Part shown: piece by piece, positions 34,040 through 42,420 of the stretch | Layout of the letters: every line of letters begins with the position of its first letter | Position numbering within the stretch: position 1 is the stretch's first letter | Assembly (NCBI GenBank): GCA_020635675.1 | Contig: JACJZJ010000004.1 | Span: 1-64,000 of the forward strand | DNA from: Flavobacteriales bacterium | Lineage (GTDB): Bacteria > Bacteroidota > Bacteroidia > Flavobacteriales_F > PHOS-HE28 | Direction: 5' to 3' | DNA: 64,000 nt | Program-made: the position numbers and the translations under genes | The notes under the pieces: generated by a model | Databases searched by the model: none | Seen by the model: the letters and a program-made list of their open reading frames with translations, nothing else | What the model was told of the DNA's origin: nothing

Positions 34040-37000
34040 TTAAGCGCCCACCCGGCGCTTCCGCCGCCGACGGGCCATGGCGGCGGCAGCGATCACGGCG
34101 ACCCCCCCACCGACCGCCCAGGGCAGCATCGGCGATCGTCTCCGAAGCTGTACAGGCTCGTTGTCACCAATGAGTATGAAGGCAGCCCACTTGCTCGGGG
34201 GTTCGTTGGGGTATTCGGTGCGGTACCACCGCTTGGCCTCGGCGAGCGCATCGGCCTTGCCCAGGCCATCGGCGAGCTTCTCATAGAACTTGATCATGAT
34301 CTGCTTCGTGGCCAGGTCATCGACCTTCCAGAGGCTCATGATGACGTTGCGTGCGCCGGCCAGCATGAAGGCGCGAGCGAGCGACAAGGTCCCTTCACCA
34401 GCCTGTCGTGCGCCGGTCCCGGAATGGCAGGCGCTCAGCACCACAAGATCCACCGGCAGATCCATGTCCTGGATCTCGAACGCGTGAAGGACACCATCGT
34501 CCTGGAAGAAGGAAGGGTCGAAGGAATCGACTTCTGAGATCGGATCGGCACCAAGCCCATCGGAGAGAACAAGTCCTGAGAGAAGGGGGTCGGTCGGCAA
34601 TGCAAAAGCGTGACCCGCGAAGTGGACCACGCGCCTTCCCCTCACCTGCTCGCGGAAGGCCGCTTCGGTGGCCCCGACCCCAAGCACCGGATCTTCATCG
34701 AACATGCTTGCGATGGCATCCGCTTCCAACGAATTGTTCAGCAACGGAACACAACGTCGCTTGGCATCGGCCGATCGGGTAAAGAGCCATCGGTCATGGG
34801 CCACACCATCCGCTGATCTGTCGGATACCAAGGGACCATAGGAGGGGGCGAAGCTGGCAAGTCCCTCACCCCGGCCCTGTTCGACCGTGAAAGCCTGCTG
34901 GAACGAGTACCCGTAGTGGACGCCCCAATGATCGACCATACGCTCGCCTCCGATTCCCGCAAATAGCAGTTCGAACGGGACCTGGTCGATCGACCCGTCG
35001 GCAAGCACCAAAAGTTCTCCGCCGCCGCCAGACAGTGCTTCCGGGATCAAGATCCCGCTCAATTCAAGGGTGATCTCCAGCGCATCCCCGCCCTTGGTCA
35101 TATCGCGATCCAGCCGGGCGACCAAACTGTCCAGCCTTGATCTGGTGATCGGCCGGACAAGGTCGCTGGTGCCTTCAGGCCCGACCAGCAGGATCCGCAA
35201 CGCATCATCCGTTTGGAGATAGCTTATCACATGGGTGTGCGCTCCGTGGACCTGTTCCTGGATGGTTCCCAAGCGTGCCCAGGGCCCATCATCCGACACA
35301 CCGGGAAGAGCGAGGTTCGTACGCATCCGCTGGTCCTCCTGATGCAAGCGCGCCATTTCCTCGGTCAGATCGGCATATTCCGCCGGGGATGGAGCATGGA
35401 GCGCCTTGTTGCTGGCCATGACGCGCGCATGAAAGTGGGCGGCCAAGCTGTCGTATGCCTGCAGCCCCTGTTTTCGGGAGAAGGAATTCCGGAGCAGCGT
35501 GTTGCGCAATCCACGGCTGCGCATGCTTTCCATGGCACTGAGCAGTTGCTGCTGACGGTCCGGGGCCGCAAGATCGGCCTGGTCCATCGCCGACAGCCGC
35601 ATCGCTTGCAGTTCCTCGTACCGTCCCTGCAACGCCGGGCTCGCGAAACCGCTGCGGAGCAGCAGGTCCAACTGATCCTGCAGGCTGTCCAACATGGCCA
35701 ACGCTTGCTCCCGATCACGTTCCTCACCGCTGGCCCGGTAACGTTCCATGTCGATCTCGGCCTGTACCTGCAGTACGATATCCCATTCGCCATTGAGCCG
35801 ATTTAGGAGCGTTCCGTTCGATCGGAGATCCGTTGCGGGAATGGCATGTGCATGGAACAGGGCTACCGCTTCGTTCAAATGGTCTTGGGCCCCGTTGAGG
35901 TCACGGCGTGCCATTGCGTTCCGGGCCATCCAGGCATGGACCTTGGCCTTGTACCGATCGGCCGTGGTCACGCTCAATGCCGCCCGGAACGCGGAGTCGG
36001 ATCGTTCCCGATCGCCGGCGATCGCCAGCAGGACACCGAGGTTCTCGAGGTTGTTGTAATTCGGTTCCCATTGGATGCTATCGGCGTTCATTAATGCAAG
36101 TGCCTGCTGGTACTGGCCGTTGTTCCGCAGGGTGATCGCCAGATTGGACCAGGTCTTGTTCCATTCGGCCGGGTCGTTGTGTGCCTGGTGATAGGCAGCA
36201 GCTTCTGCGGCGAGGTCCCGCGCCAACACCATGTCCCCCAGTGCATCCGCCGCCTTCAGTTGCACATCCCAGAGTTGCAGTTTCTGGGCGTGTTCCTCCC
36301 CTTGTGTCCTCAGGTAACACGCGTCGGCCCATTGTGCGTAGGTCAATGCAGCGTGCGCATGTCCTCTTGCCACCGCATATTCCGCCTGCATCAGCAGGTA
36401 GAAGCATTGTTCGGTGCCGTCCCCGTCCTCCACGAACCGGTGAAGTGCTGGCAAATACGTTGACATCAGGGCGATATCATCCTCTCCGACCCCGTTCATG
36501 TGGAGGTAGTTCCCCAGAATGTCCCCACAGTCCTTGCAGTACTTTCCCGAACGTTCCTGATCAAGGCAGAGTTCGGCGGCATTCTTCCATGTAGCAAGGG
36601 CAGTTGCGTTCTTCCCAGCGGACCATTCGACCATTCCCTTCGCCTTCAAGGCCATGGGGCGATCCAGTTCATCGTTCTCCGCGCAGATCGCCATGGCCTG
36701 ATCGGCCAGTAGGAAGGCCTGTTCCGTATCTCCTTTCACGGCCAGGCGTTCGCTCAGACGGACGGCATGGTCCACCGCAGTGGCCGGATCCTTGTTGCGC
36801 AGGAAAAGGCGCATGGCCTCCTCATGCGCGGGCTTCCAATCACCTTCAAGCCCGTAACTGACCCGGTAGACCGCCACGTTCGCCTCGAGCTTCGCGGCCA
36901 TCCAGCTTTCGCTGCTGTCCGAACGGGCCAGGTGGTCCAGTGCGGCCACGAAGGCAAGTCCACGTTCCAACCTGCTCTTCTTCTGGATGACCGCACGCTG

Positions 37001-37348
37001 GTAAACGAGCAGGGCCATGCCGTATCCGTCGTTCCTTGTTCCGGCCATGGTCCAGAGCGTATCGAACAAGGACTGGTCGAACGTTCCCTGCGCATGCAGG
37101 TAGGCGACACCGAGTTGCACAAGAAAGTGATGGTCTATCGGAGGGGAGTCGTCACGGATGCACTGTCGGAAGTGGAGATAGGCCGCCTCCACGCGTTCGG
37201 GTCTCCCAGCTTCGTACTTGACGAATCCACCGATGAATTGCTCGACACTGTCCCGGTCGCACCAGATGCCATCACCTTGTGCATGGCCCGTCGTGAAAGC
37301 CAGGATACCGAACAGACAGCTATTCAAACGGGAGGCGCGCACGGCCAT
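34040..37348 (-). CDS. TPR-CHAT caspase-like protease with signal peptide and C-terminal membrane anchor
   Basis: This 1102-residue protein starts at the ATG at 37348 with a signal peptide ending in GHAQG. About 700 residues of TPR-like helices follow. The C-terminal CHAT domain (about 790-1060) has catalytic His near 913 (VVHFAGHAF) and Cys near 974 (LSACHSGTG), then LARAFMLAGARNVIMSLW. A final hydrophobic segment and an Arg/Lys-rich tail suggest membrane anchoring. CHAT proteases are caspase relatives. With a signal peptide, this one probably faces the periplasm or surface. It is convergent with the sigma/anti-sigma genes. Confidence 0.88.
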   Translation of the reverse strand: MAVRASRLNSCLFGILAFTTGHAQGDGIWCDRDSVEQFIGGFVKYEAGRPERVEAAYLHFRQCIRDDSPPIDHHFLVQLGVAYLHAQGTFDQSLFDTLWTMAGTRNDGYGMALLVYQRAVIQKKSRLERGLAFVAALDHLARSDSSESWMAAKLEANVAVYRVSYGLEGDWKPAHEEAMRLFLRNKDPATAVDHAVRLSERLAVKGDTEQAFLLADQAMAICAENDELDRPMALKAKGMVEWSAGKNATALATWKNAAELCLDQERSGKYCKDCGDILGNYLHMNGVGEDDIALMSTYLPALHRFVEDGDGTEQCFYLLMQAEYAVARGHAHAALTYAQWADACYLRTQGEEHAQKLQLWDVQLKAADALGDMVLARDLAAEAAAYHQAHNDPAEWNKTWSNLAITLRNNGQYQQALALMNADSIQWEPNYNNLENLGVLLAIAGDRERSDSAFRAALSVTTADRYKAKVHAWMARNAMARRDLNGAQDHLNEAVALFHAHAIPATDLRSNGTLLNRLNGEWDIVLQVQAEIDMERYRASGEERDREQALAMLDSLQDQLDLLLRSGFASPALQGRYEELQAMRLSAMDQADLAAPDRQQQLLSAMESMRSRGLRNTLLRNSFSRKQGLQAYDSLAAHFHARVMASNKALHAPSPAEYADLTEEMARLHQEDQRMRTNLALPGVSDDGPWARLGTIQEQVHGAHTHVISYLQTDDALRILLVGPEGTSDLVRPITRSRLDSLVARLDRDMTKGGDALEITLELSGILIPEALSGGGGELLVLADGSIDQVPFELLFAGIGGERMVDHWGVHYGYSFQQAFTVEQGRGEGLASFAPSYGPLVSDRSADGVAHDRWLFTRSADAKRRCVPLLNNSLEADAIASMFDEDPVLGVGATEAAFREQVRGRRVVHFAGHAFALPTDPLLSGLVLSDGLGADPISEVDSFDPSFFQDDGVLHAFEIQDMDLPVDLVVLSACHSGTGARQAGEGTLSLARAFMLAGARNVIMSLWKVDDLATKQIMIKFYEKLADGLGKADALAEAKRWYRTEYPNEPPSKWAAFILIGDNEPVQLRRRSPMLPWAVGGGVAVIAAAAMARRRRKRRVGA

Positions 37349-37385
37349 GATCCCAAAGATGGCCGATCCAATGGATCCCTTGTCG

Positions 37386-38939
37386 CTACTGCGCGACCAC
37401 AAGCCTGGACCGGCATGATCGGTCCGGCAACATGATACATACCAGGTAGGTACCATCGGACAGGTCAAGGTCCAACGTCGTCCACCGATCGCTGGACCGG
37501 CCCGCCACGACCTCCCGGCCCTGGAGGTCCGTGATCCGATAGGAGGCCTCCTGGCCACCGGCAACGGTCATCTCCACCGTGACCCGGTCTTTTGCCGGGT
37601 TGGGGTAGATCAGCACGTCGGGTTCCGAGGGCAACGTATCCGGCAGACCCGTCGGGAGCACACCACATGCACCGACCTGCACCGAAGCGAGCAGGGCCTG
37701 CTGGATGGGTCCATAGCCCACCAGGCCGGTCACCAGCACGTGGCAGCTATCGACCGTCAAGGCCCGCGTGGGAAAGTTGTACGTGGCGAGCGGTGTCAGG
37801 TATGTCATGCCTCCCGTGCCGAAGTCGGGGTCCGGCGTTCCATCGGACAGGTATTGGAAGAAATAGATGGGTGACGGGCCCGCTGTCACCGTGGAAGCCA
37901 CCACGAGCAAGCGGTCATCGGGAAGCACGAGGAGGTCCGCGGCGCTCAGTTGCGGTCCGGGATCCTCGATGAGCACACCCCCATTGCCGAAGCTGCCATC
38001 CACGGCCCCATCGGGCATGACGCGGGCAAGGACCAGATCATGGTGGGAGAGACTATCGTGCCTCGTGCCGGCGATCACGATCCGTCCATCGCTCTGGATG
38101 CCGATGGCCCGAGCCTCCTCATCGGTTCCGGGGATCTCGAAATGCACCACGCTGTTCGTGCCGAAATAGCTCGCGCCCGACACGGAGAGCGCGCCGTCCC
38201 GCGCATGGAGGAACATGTCCCGGGTGTCCGGCGTGGCGCTTCCTGTAAAGAGCAGGGTCGAGTCGTTCGCGCTGCAGAGGTCGCTCACGGATTGGTCCGG
38301 GGCGGTGCTCCAGCCGAACTGCATGGCAAAAGCGGTGGGTTGGCCGGAAGCGTTCAAGCCCACCATGTAAGCGATGCCGCCCGACGCGCTCGCGGAGCCC
38401 GCTGCCACGATGGAACCATCGGAACGGACCGCGATCGCATGGCCCGCGCTCCCCAGGGCCTCGAAACTTTCCACGTAGGTCCCGTCCGCGGCGAATGTGA
38501 AGTCCGGCGTTCCATCTGGCGTGGACCGGGCCACGAACAGATGGGGCACCGTGTCGGACAGGGTCGTGCCGGTCACGAGGATGCGGTCGAGGGTGTCGAC
38601 CGCCACATCCTGCACGATCGCATCACCCGGGCCGATGTTCAGCTCCTGCGACCCGCCGGTACCGAACGTGGCATCCGGTGTGCCGTCGGCGTGGAAGCGC
38701 GCGATCCAGGAACGGGTACCGCTCGTGTCCGTGGAGGTTCCCACCAGGATGAGGTCTCCCGTGCTTTGGTGGGCGATCGCCATGCCGGTCTCCTGGACGT
38801 TGGGCATGCCGAAGGTGGCGACGCCGCCACTGCCGAAGGCGGGATCGAAGGTGCCCGGCTGGGCCAATGCACCTTGGGCGAGGAGCAACACGACCAGCGT
38901 CAACGGCCGCGGAGATCGATGGAAGGACGGGGTCCTCAT
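37386..38939 (-). CDS. Delta-60 repeat protein with T9SS type A sorting domain
   Basis: This 517-residue protein has a signal peptide ending GALAQ and repeated delta-60 units (for example FDPAFGSGG and TPDATFGTGG), a beta-propeller-like repeat. The C-terminal ~75 residues (VLIYPNPAKDRVTV...) are a T9SS type A sorting domain, so it is secreted or surface-bound. Its start overlaps the stop of the upstream LamG gene by 4 nt. The exact role is unknown. Confidence 0.88.
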   Translation of the reverse strand: MRTPSFHRSPRPLTLVVLLLAQGALAQPGTFDPAFGSGGVATFGMPNVQETGMAIAHQSTGDLILVGTSTDTSGTRSWIARFHADGTPDATFGTGGSQELNIGPGDAIVQDVAVDTLDRILVTGTTLSDTVPHLFVARSTPDGTPDFTFAADGTYVESFEALGSAGHAIAVRSDGSIVAAGSASASGGIAYMVGLNASGQPTAFAMQFGWSTAPDQSVSDLCSANDSTLLFTGSATPDTRDMFLHARDGALSVSGASYFGTNSVVHFEIPGTDEEARAIGIQSDGRIVIAGTRHDSLSHHDLVLARVMPDGAVDGSFGNGGVLIEDPGPQLSAADLLVLPDDRLLVVASTVTAGPSPIYFFQYLSDGTPDPDFGTGGMTYLTPLATYNFPTRALTVDSCHVLVTGLVGYGPIQQALLASVQVGACGVLPTGLPDTLPSEPDVLIYPNPAKDRVTVEMTVAGGQEASYRITDLQGREVVAGRSSDRWTTLDLDLSDGTYLVCIMLPDRSCRSRLVVAQ

Positions 38940-40279
38940 CGGACGATCAGGATCCTGCCTATCGCACCGCCATCGGTCGTTCGCAGGAAATACACGCCCG
39001 GGGCCACATCCAGAACGATCCATCGCGGACCGCGGACCGCGCGCAGGCGTTGCCGTTCCTGCCCCGTGACGTCGGTGATCCGCAGTTCCACGCCGGCCAG
39101 CTCCGGTGGAAGGTTGATGGTGAAGGTCCCGTCCGATGGGTTGGGCCGGATCGCGATCGCATAGCGGACATGCTCCCGCATGCCGGTCACGAGCACACAG
39201 GCGCTCAGCGCCGTGCAGGTCCCATTGTCCAATTCCACGGCATAGCTCCCGTCCGTGCCGGGCGTAAAGGACTGACCGGTCTCGCCTGCGATGGGCAGGC
39301 CCGTGCCGCAATCGATCCATTGGTAACTGACGCTGTCCTGCAATGCGAACAATGTGCCTTGATCGAACAGCACCGTCGTGTCCAGTTGAACGATGGTGAT
39401 GTTGTGGATGACGGTGGAGTCGCAGCCGCCGAGGGAAACCAACGTCTCCATCACCATGGTTGATGTGGTGAACAAGGTGTCTCCGATCATGATCGGATCG
39501 CACGATGCTGTGTCAATGGACATCATCGTTCCGGTACATGCCAGAGCGACGATCTCCGAGCTCGACAAGCACCGTCCTTTGTAGATCCGAACATCATCCA
39601 AGGCGCCGGTGAAGTACTCGGTATCGGGTTCCGGCGTGGGGTCCCTGTTCATTGCTCCTAGCGTGAAGAATATGTTCGTATTGAGGTCCCGAACGCTACT
39701 TGACGTACTATCCTCGACCAGGCTCCCATCCAGGTACATTTCATGGAGCGTTCCGCATCTGGATAGAACCACATGCCTCCATTGGTCCAGTTGAATACCC
39801 TCCACCAGACCAACCGTTTGTGAATTCGAATCCCCGGTGGTTCCGCGAATGATGAACTCGCCAGGGACCGGTTGCCGGAGGGCTACGGAATATCCGCTTG
39901 CCTCCGGTGTGCCAGCGATCGTAGTTCCCTTCCCGATCGCGAGACTTCCCTCATCCCAATAGTTGCCGCCGATATCAAACCTTTCATGCACGGTGTCCAC
40001 CATGATCCAAAATGAAAGGGAAAAGGCACTGGTGTCCATGTCCAACACATCCCCATAGCTCAAGTAGGATGCACCATCGAACCAGAGCGCACCCCCGGAG
40101 TTTCCGAAACGGTCGGTGGTGTCAAAAGGGGCGCCCTGAATAATGATCGGAACAAGGCCTCCGATCGTGTCCACGCCGTTGCCATCCAATGGGAAATGGG
40201 CGATGAGGCTGTCGGTGAGGGACTGGGCAGTTGTTGTTGCGGCAAAGAGGACGGAAAGTATTGTGGTCGCAATTTTCAT
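38936..40279 (-). CDS. LamG/concanavalin-like secreted protein with T9SS sorting domain
   Basis: This 447-residue protein has a signal peptide ending TTTAQ and a LamG-type domain (about 20-240: HFPLDGNGVD, FSLSFWIMVD, LDQWRHVVLSR, GALDDVRIYKG). A spacer and a C-terminal type A sorting domain follow (RPNPSDGTFTINLP). It is probably a secreted glycan- or protein-binding factor, co-transcribed with the delta-60 protein gene. Confidence 0.9.
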   Translation of the reverse strand: MKIATTILSVLFAATTTAQSLTDSLIAHFPLDGNGVDTIGGLVPIIIQGAPFDTTDRFGNSGGALWFDGASYLSYGDVLDMDTSAFSLSFWIMVDTVHERFDIGGNYWDEGSLAIGKGTTIAGTPEASGYSVALRQPVPGEFIIRGTTGDSNSQTVGLVEGIQLDQWRHVVLSRCGTLHEMYLDGSLVEDSTSSSVRDLNTNIFFTLGAMNRDPTPEPDTEYFTGALDDVRIYKGRCLSSSEIVALACTGTMMSIDTASCDPIMIGDTLFTTSTMVMETLVSLGGCDSTVIHNITIVQLDTTVLFDQGTLFALQDSVSYQWIDCGTGLPIAGETGQSFTPGTDGSYAVELDNGTCTALSACVLVTGMREHVRYAIAIRPNPSDGTFTINLPPELAGVELRITDVTGQERQRLRAVRGPRWIVLDVAPGVYFLRTTDGGAIGRILIVR

Positions 40280-40307
40280 GGTCGCGGAAGTTCAATGGTT
40301 CTTGCAC

Positions 40308-40943
40308 TCACCACCACGGCAACATCCGCCAGGTGGTGTTCTTCATCGCTTGATAGGTCTCGCCAAATGCCCTCTCCAAGGTAATTTCTTCCATTGAAAT
40401 ACGCCGCGCATAGACCCCAAGCATGCCGGGTCCCATGATCAGCACGCCAGCCCAGCTGTGGAAGAGCAGGGCCACGCCCACCATGAGCAGCCAGGCACCG
40501 GTGTAGCTGGGGTGGCGCAACCAACGGTAGGGACCGCTGGTGATCAGCTGTTGGTCCTTCTTGATCTGTACCGTGGCGCTGAAGGCGCGGTCCAGGGTGC
40601 GGATGGCCCAGACCCGGAAGCTCAGACCGCCGAGCATGAGCACGATGCCCGTGACTGTGATGGCGTCAAACTCGGAGGGCGCATCTGCGAAGTAGGCCCA
40701 TTCCACCACGCTCGCCACCTGGCCCAAAGCGCTCATGGCAAGGATCAGCCACATGGTGTTGCGGTCGGTGCTGCGGTGATCGACGCTCTCCTGAGCGCTC
40801 ATCACCGGCTGGGTGGCGAGAAGTCCGGTGCAGATCAACGCGGCGTAGAGTACCGGCCAGGTGAGCATCAATTCCGGCGCCGGCAGCAAAGGCAGCACGT
40901 AGAGCGCGACCAGGAAGGTCATGATGGAGCGTAGCTTTTTCAT
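40308..40943 (-). CDS. Isoprenylcysteine carboxyl methyltransferase-like membrane protein
   Basis: This 211-residue polytopic membrane protein has the ICMT/PEMT-type C-terminal signature: GPYRWLRHPSYTG, then RISMEEITLERAFGETYQAM. This binds SAM and methylates lipids or isoprenoid-like substrates in related enzymes. Five or six hydrophobic segments are visible. The ATG at 40943 is used; a TTG at 40952 is the alternative. The substrate cannot be read from sequence. Confidence 0.88.
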   Translation of the reverse strand: MKKLRSIMTFLVALYVLPLLPAPELMLTWPVLYAALICTGLLATQPVMSAQESVDHRSTDRNTMWLILAMSALGQVASVVEWAYFADAPSEFDAITVTGIVLMLGGLSFRVWAIRTLDRAFSATVQIKKDQQLITSGPYRWLRHPSYTGAWLLMVGVALLFHSWAGVLIMGPGMLGVYARRISMEEITLERAFGETYQAMKNTTWRMLPWW

Positions 40944-40964
40944 TGTTCCCAAGGAATGGACGGT

Positions 40965-41567
40965 TCAGTAGAGCAATTCGAACCATACGCGCACCCAGGA
41001 CGGGTTTCCATACGGATAACAGTCCGAGGAGAAATTGTTCTGGATCTGGGTGCTGAAGGCATTGTCCGGTTCATCCATCAACGTCTGACCGTTGAAGCCG
41101 ATGTTCACCATCAGGTCGAGTTGGTACGGTGGTGCCGCGCCGTCCACATCATAGACCTTGAGAAAGCAATTCTGCGTGAGGTCGTGGAACACCCAGTTGA
41201 AGGGTCCGAAGGATGCTTGAGTGGCATTGCTCGCCACTCCGGTGTACCACGTCGACGAACCCTGGCGGATCTCGACATAGAGATCGGGTTCACTGGACCC
41301 ATCTATCGGTGTACCGGTGCTCCAACATTGTGGCACGTTCGAGATGGTGATGCTGTCGATCCGGAACCCGATCGGGTCTTGACCGGAACCGGCGGGGCCA
41401 CCGTATTGGCAATGGTTCCCGTAGTAACCATCCGGGCAGATGCAGGTGCCATCACTGCAATAGCCCGGACCGCAGTTGCTATCCGCACAGGGTTTGGAGC
41501 AGGAAGCAAATGCCAGCACTGCAAGTGCGATCAGCGATGCTCGTGTATGGTCCGTTCGTATACGCAT
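40965..41567 (-). CDS. EGF-like-domain lipoprotein
   Basis: This 200-residue protein has a lipobox (FASC) and a Cys-rich EGF-like module right after it (CGPGYCSDGTCICPDGYYG). A beta-rich C-terminal domain of about 140 residues follows. It is probably surface-exposed. The ATG at 41567 is preferred over a GTG two codons upstream. Confidence 0.82.
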   Translation of the reverse strand: MRIRTDHTRASLIALAVLAFASCSKPCADSNCGPGYCSDGTCICPDGYYGNHCQYGGPAGSGQDPIGFRIDSITISNVPQCWSTGTPIDGSSEPDLYVEIRQGSSTWYTGVASNATQASFGPFNWVFHDLTQNCFLKVYDVDGAAPPYQLDLMVNIGFNGQTLMDEPDNAFSTQIQNNFSSDCYPYGNPSWVRVWFELLY

Positions 41568-41616
41568 GGTCACTCTGTTTTGAGGTTGATACCGAGGTAG
41601 GTCTCGTGGTTATCGG

Positions 41617-42240
41617 TCACGCTGCTTTTTCCATGTTCCTGATGCGATCCTCACGCGTGGGCAGTTGCTCTCTTATCGCCAGTGGCAGTTCCGCATGGCG
41701 ATACATCATGGCATAGGACCTTTCGAGGCTGCGTGTACAGCTGAATCCTTCGGCTCCACCGAGGATGGAAAAGCCCATCCGCCTCCAGAAAGGCATGTGG
41801 GGCCGTAAACAGGTGAACACCGCCTGGTCCAGGCCCAGTACGTGGCTCATGGCCATGATCGTGAGTGTGAATTCCTTCACTGTGGCCAGGTCGCGGTATG
41901 CGGGGTCGATGCAGATACGGCTCACCTCCACGAAGGGCAGGCCTTGCTCGAGGTAGCTGCTCATCAATGTGCATACTTGCCTTGCGGCTTCCACCGGCAT
42001 GTGCGTGAGACAATACAGCGGCTGTGGCCCGGAGATCGGTCGGATGAAGCGGACGCAGCCGCGCAGCTCCTCGCCCGCATACCAACCGAGGTGGATGGCA
42101 TTTGCGTCATAGGCATCGCGGTCCACTCCGCTTTCGTCGCTCAGGAAGCCGGCTTGCACGCTGTTGCGGTAGATGCGGTGGCGGAAGCGGTGGTACTCCT
42201 CCATTCGCGCGGAAGTGGTGATGTGCTGCAGGGTGATCAT
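41617..42240 (-). CDS. Autoinducer-synthase/FeeM-like acyltransferase (GNAT fold)
   Basis: This 207-residue protein shows the LuxI/N-acyl amino acid synthase pattern: an N-terminal helix with FRHRIYR, GCVRFIRPIS, then VEVSRICIDPAYR, whose acidic and Arg residues are the conserved core. MPFWRRMGF follows. Such enzymes transfer acyl chains to amino acids or SAM. Whether this one makes a signal or a lipoamino acid cannot be decided. No LuxR-type acyl-homoserine-lactone receptor is next to it. Confidence 0.75.
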   Translation of the reverse strand: MITLQHITTSARMEEYHRFRHRIYRNSVQAGFLSDESGVDRDAYDANAIHLGWYAGEELRGCVRFIRPISGPQPLYCLTHMPVEAARQVCTLMSSYLEQGLPFVEVSRICIDPAYRDLATVKEFTLTIMAMSHVLGLDQAVFTCLRPHMPFWRRMGFSILGGAEGFSCTRSLERSYAMMYRHAELPLAIREQLPTREDRIRNMEKAA

Positions 42241-42420
42241 TCCGGTCCGGTATCAGGTCCACAGGTGGATACCGGTACGATCCGTTCGGTTATCGCCGAC
42301 CTGAACGACCGGTCCGGGAATACCCTCGCCATCCGTCCCCTCCCCAACTTTTCATGCCGCGTGGTCCGGTGGTGCGTCTTTGAAATGCGAACTTGTCCGT
42401 TGCTTGGTGCGCGTGATCAA

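Noticed and set aside
34042..34060. Hairpin AAGCGCC/GGCGCTT between convergent genes
   Set aside because: It lies inside the 3' end of the CHAT gene and has no T-tract; may be a weak bidirectional terminator but cannot be supported.
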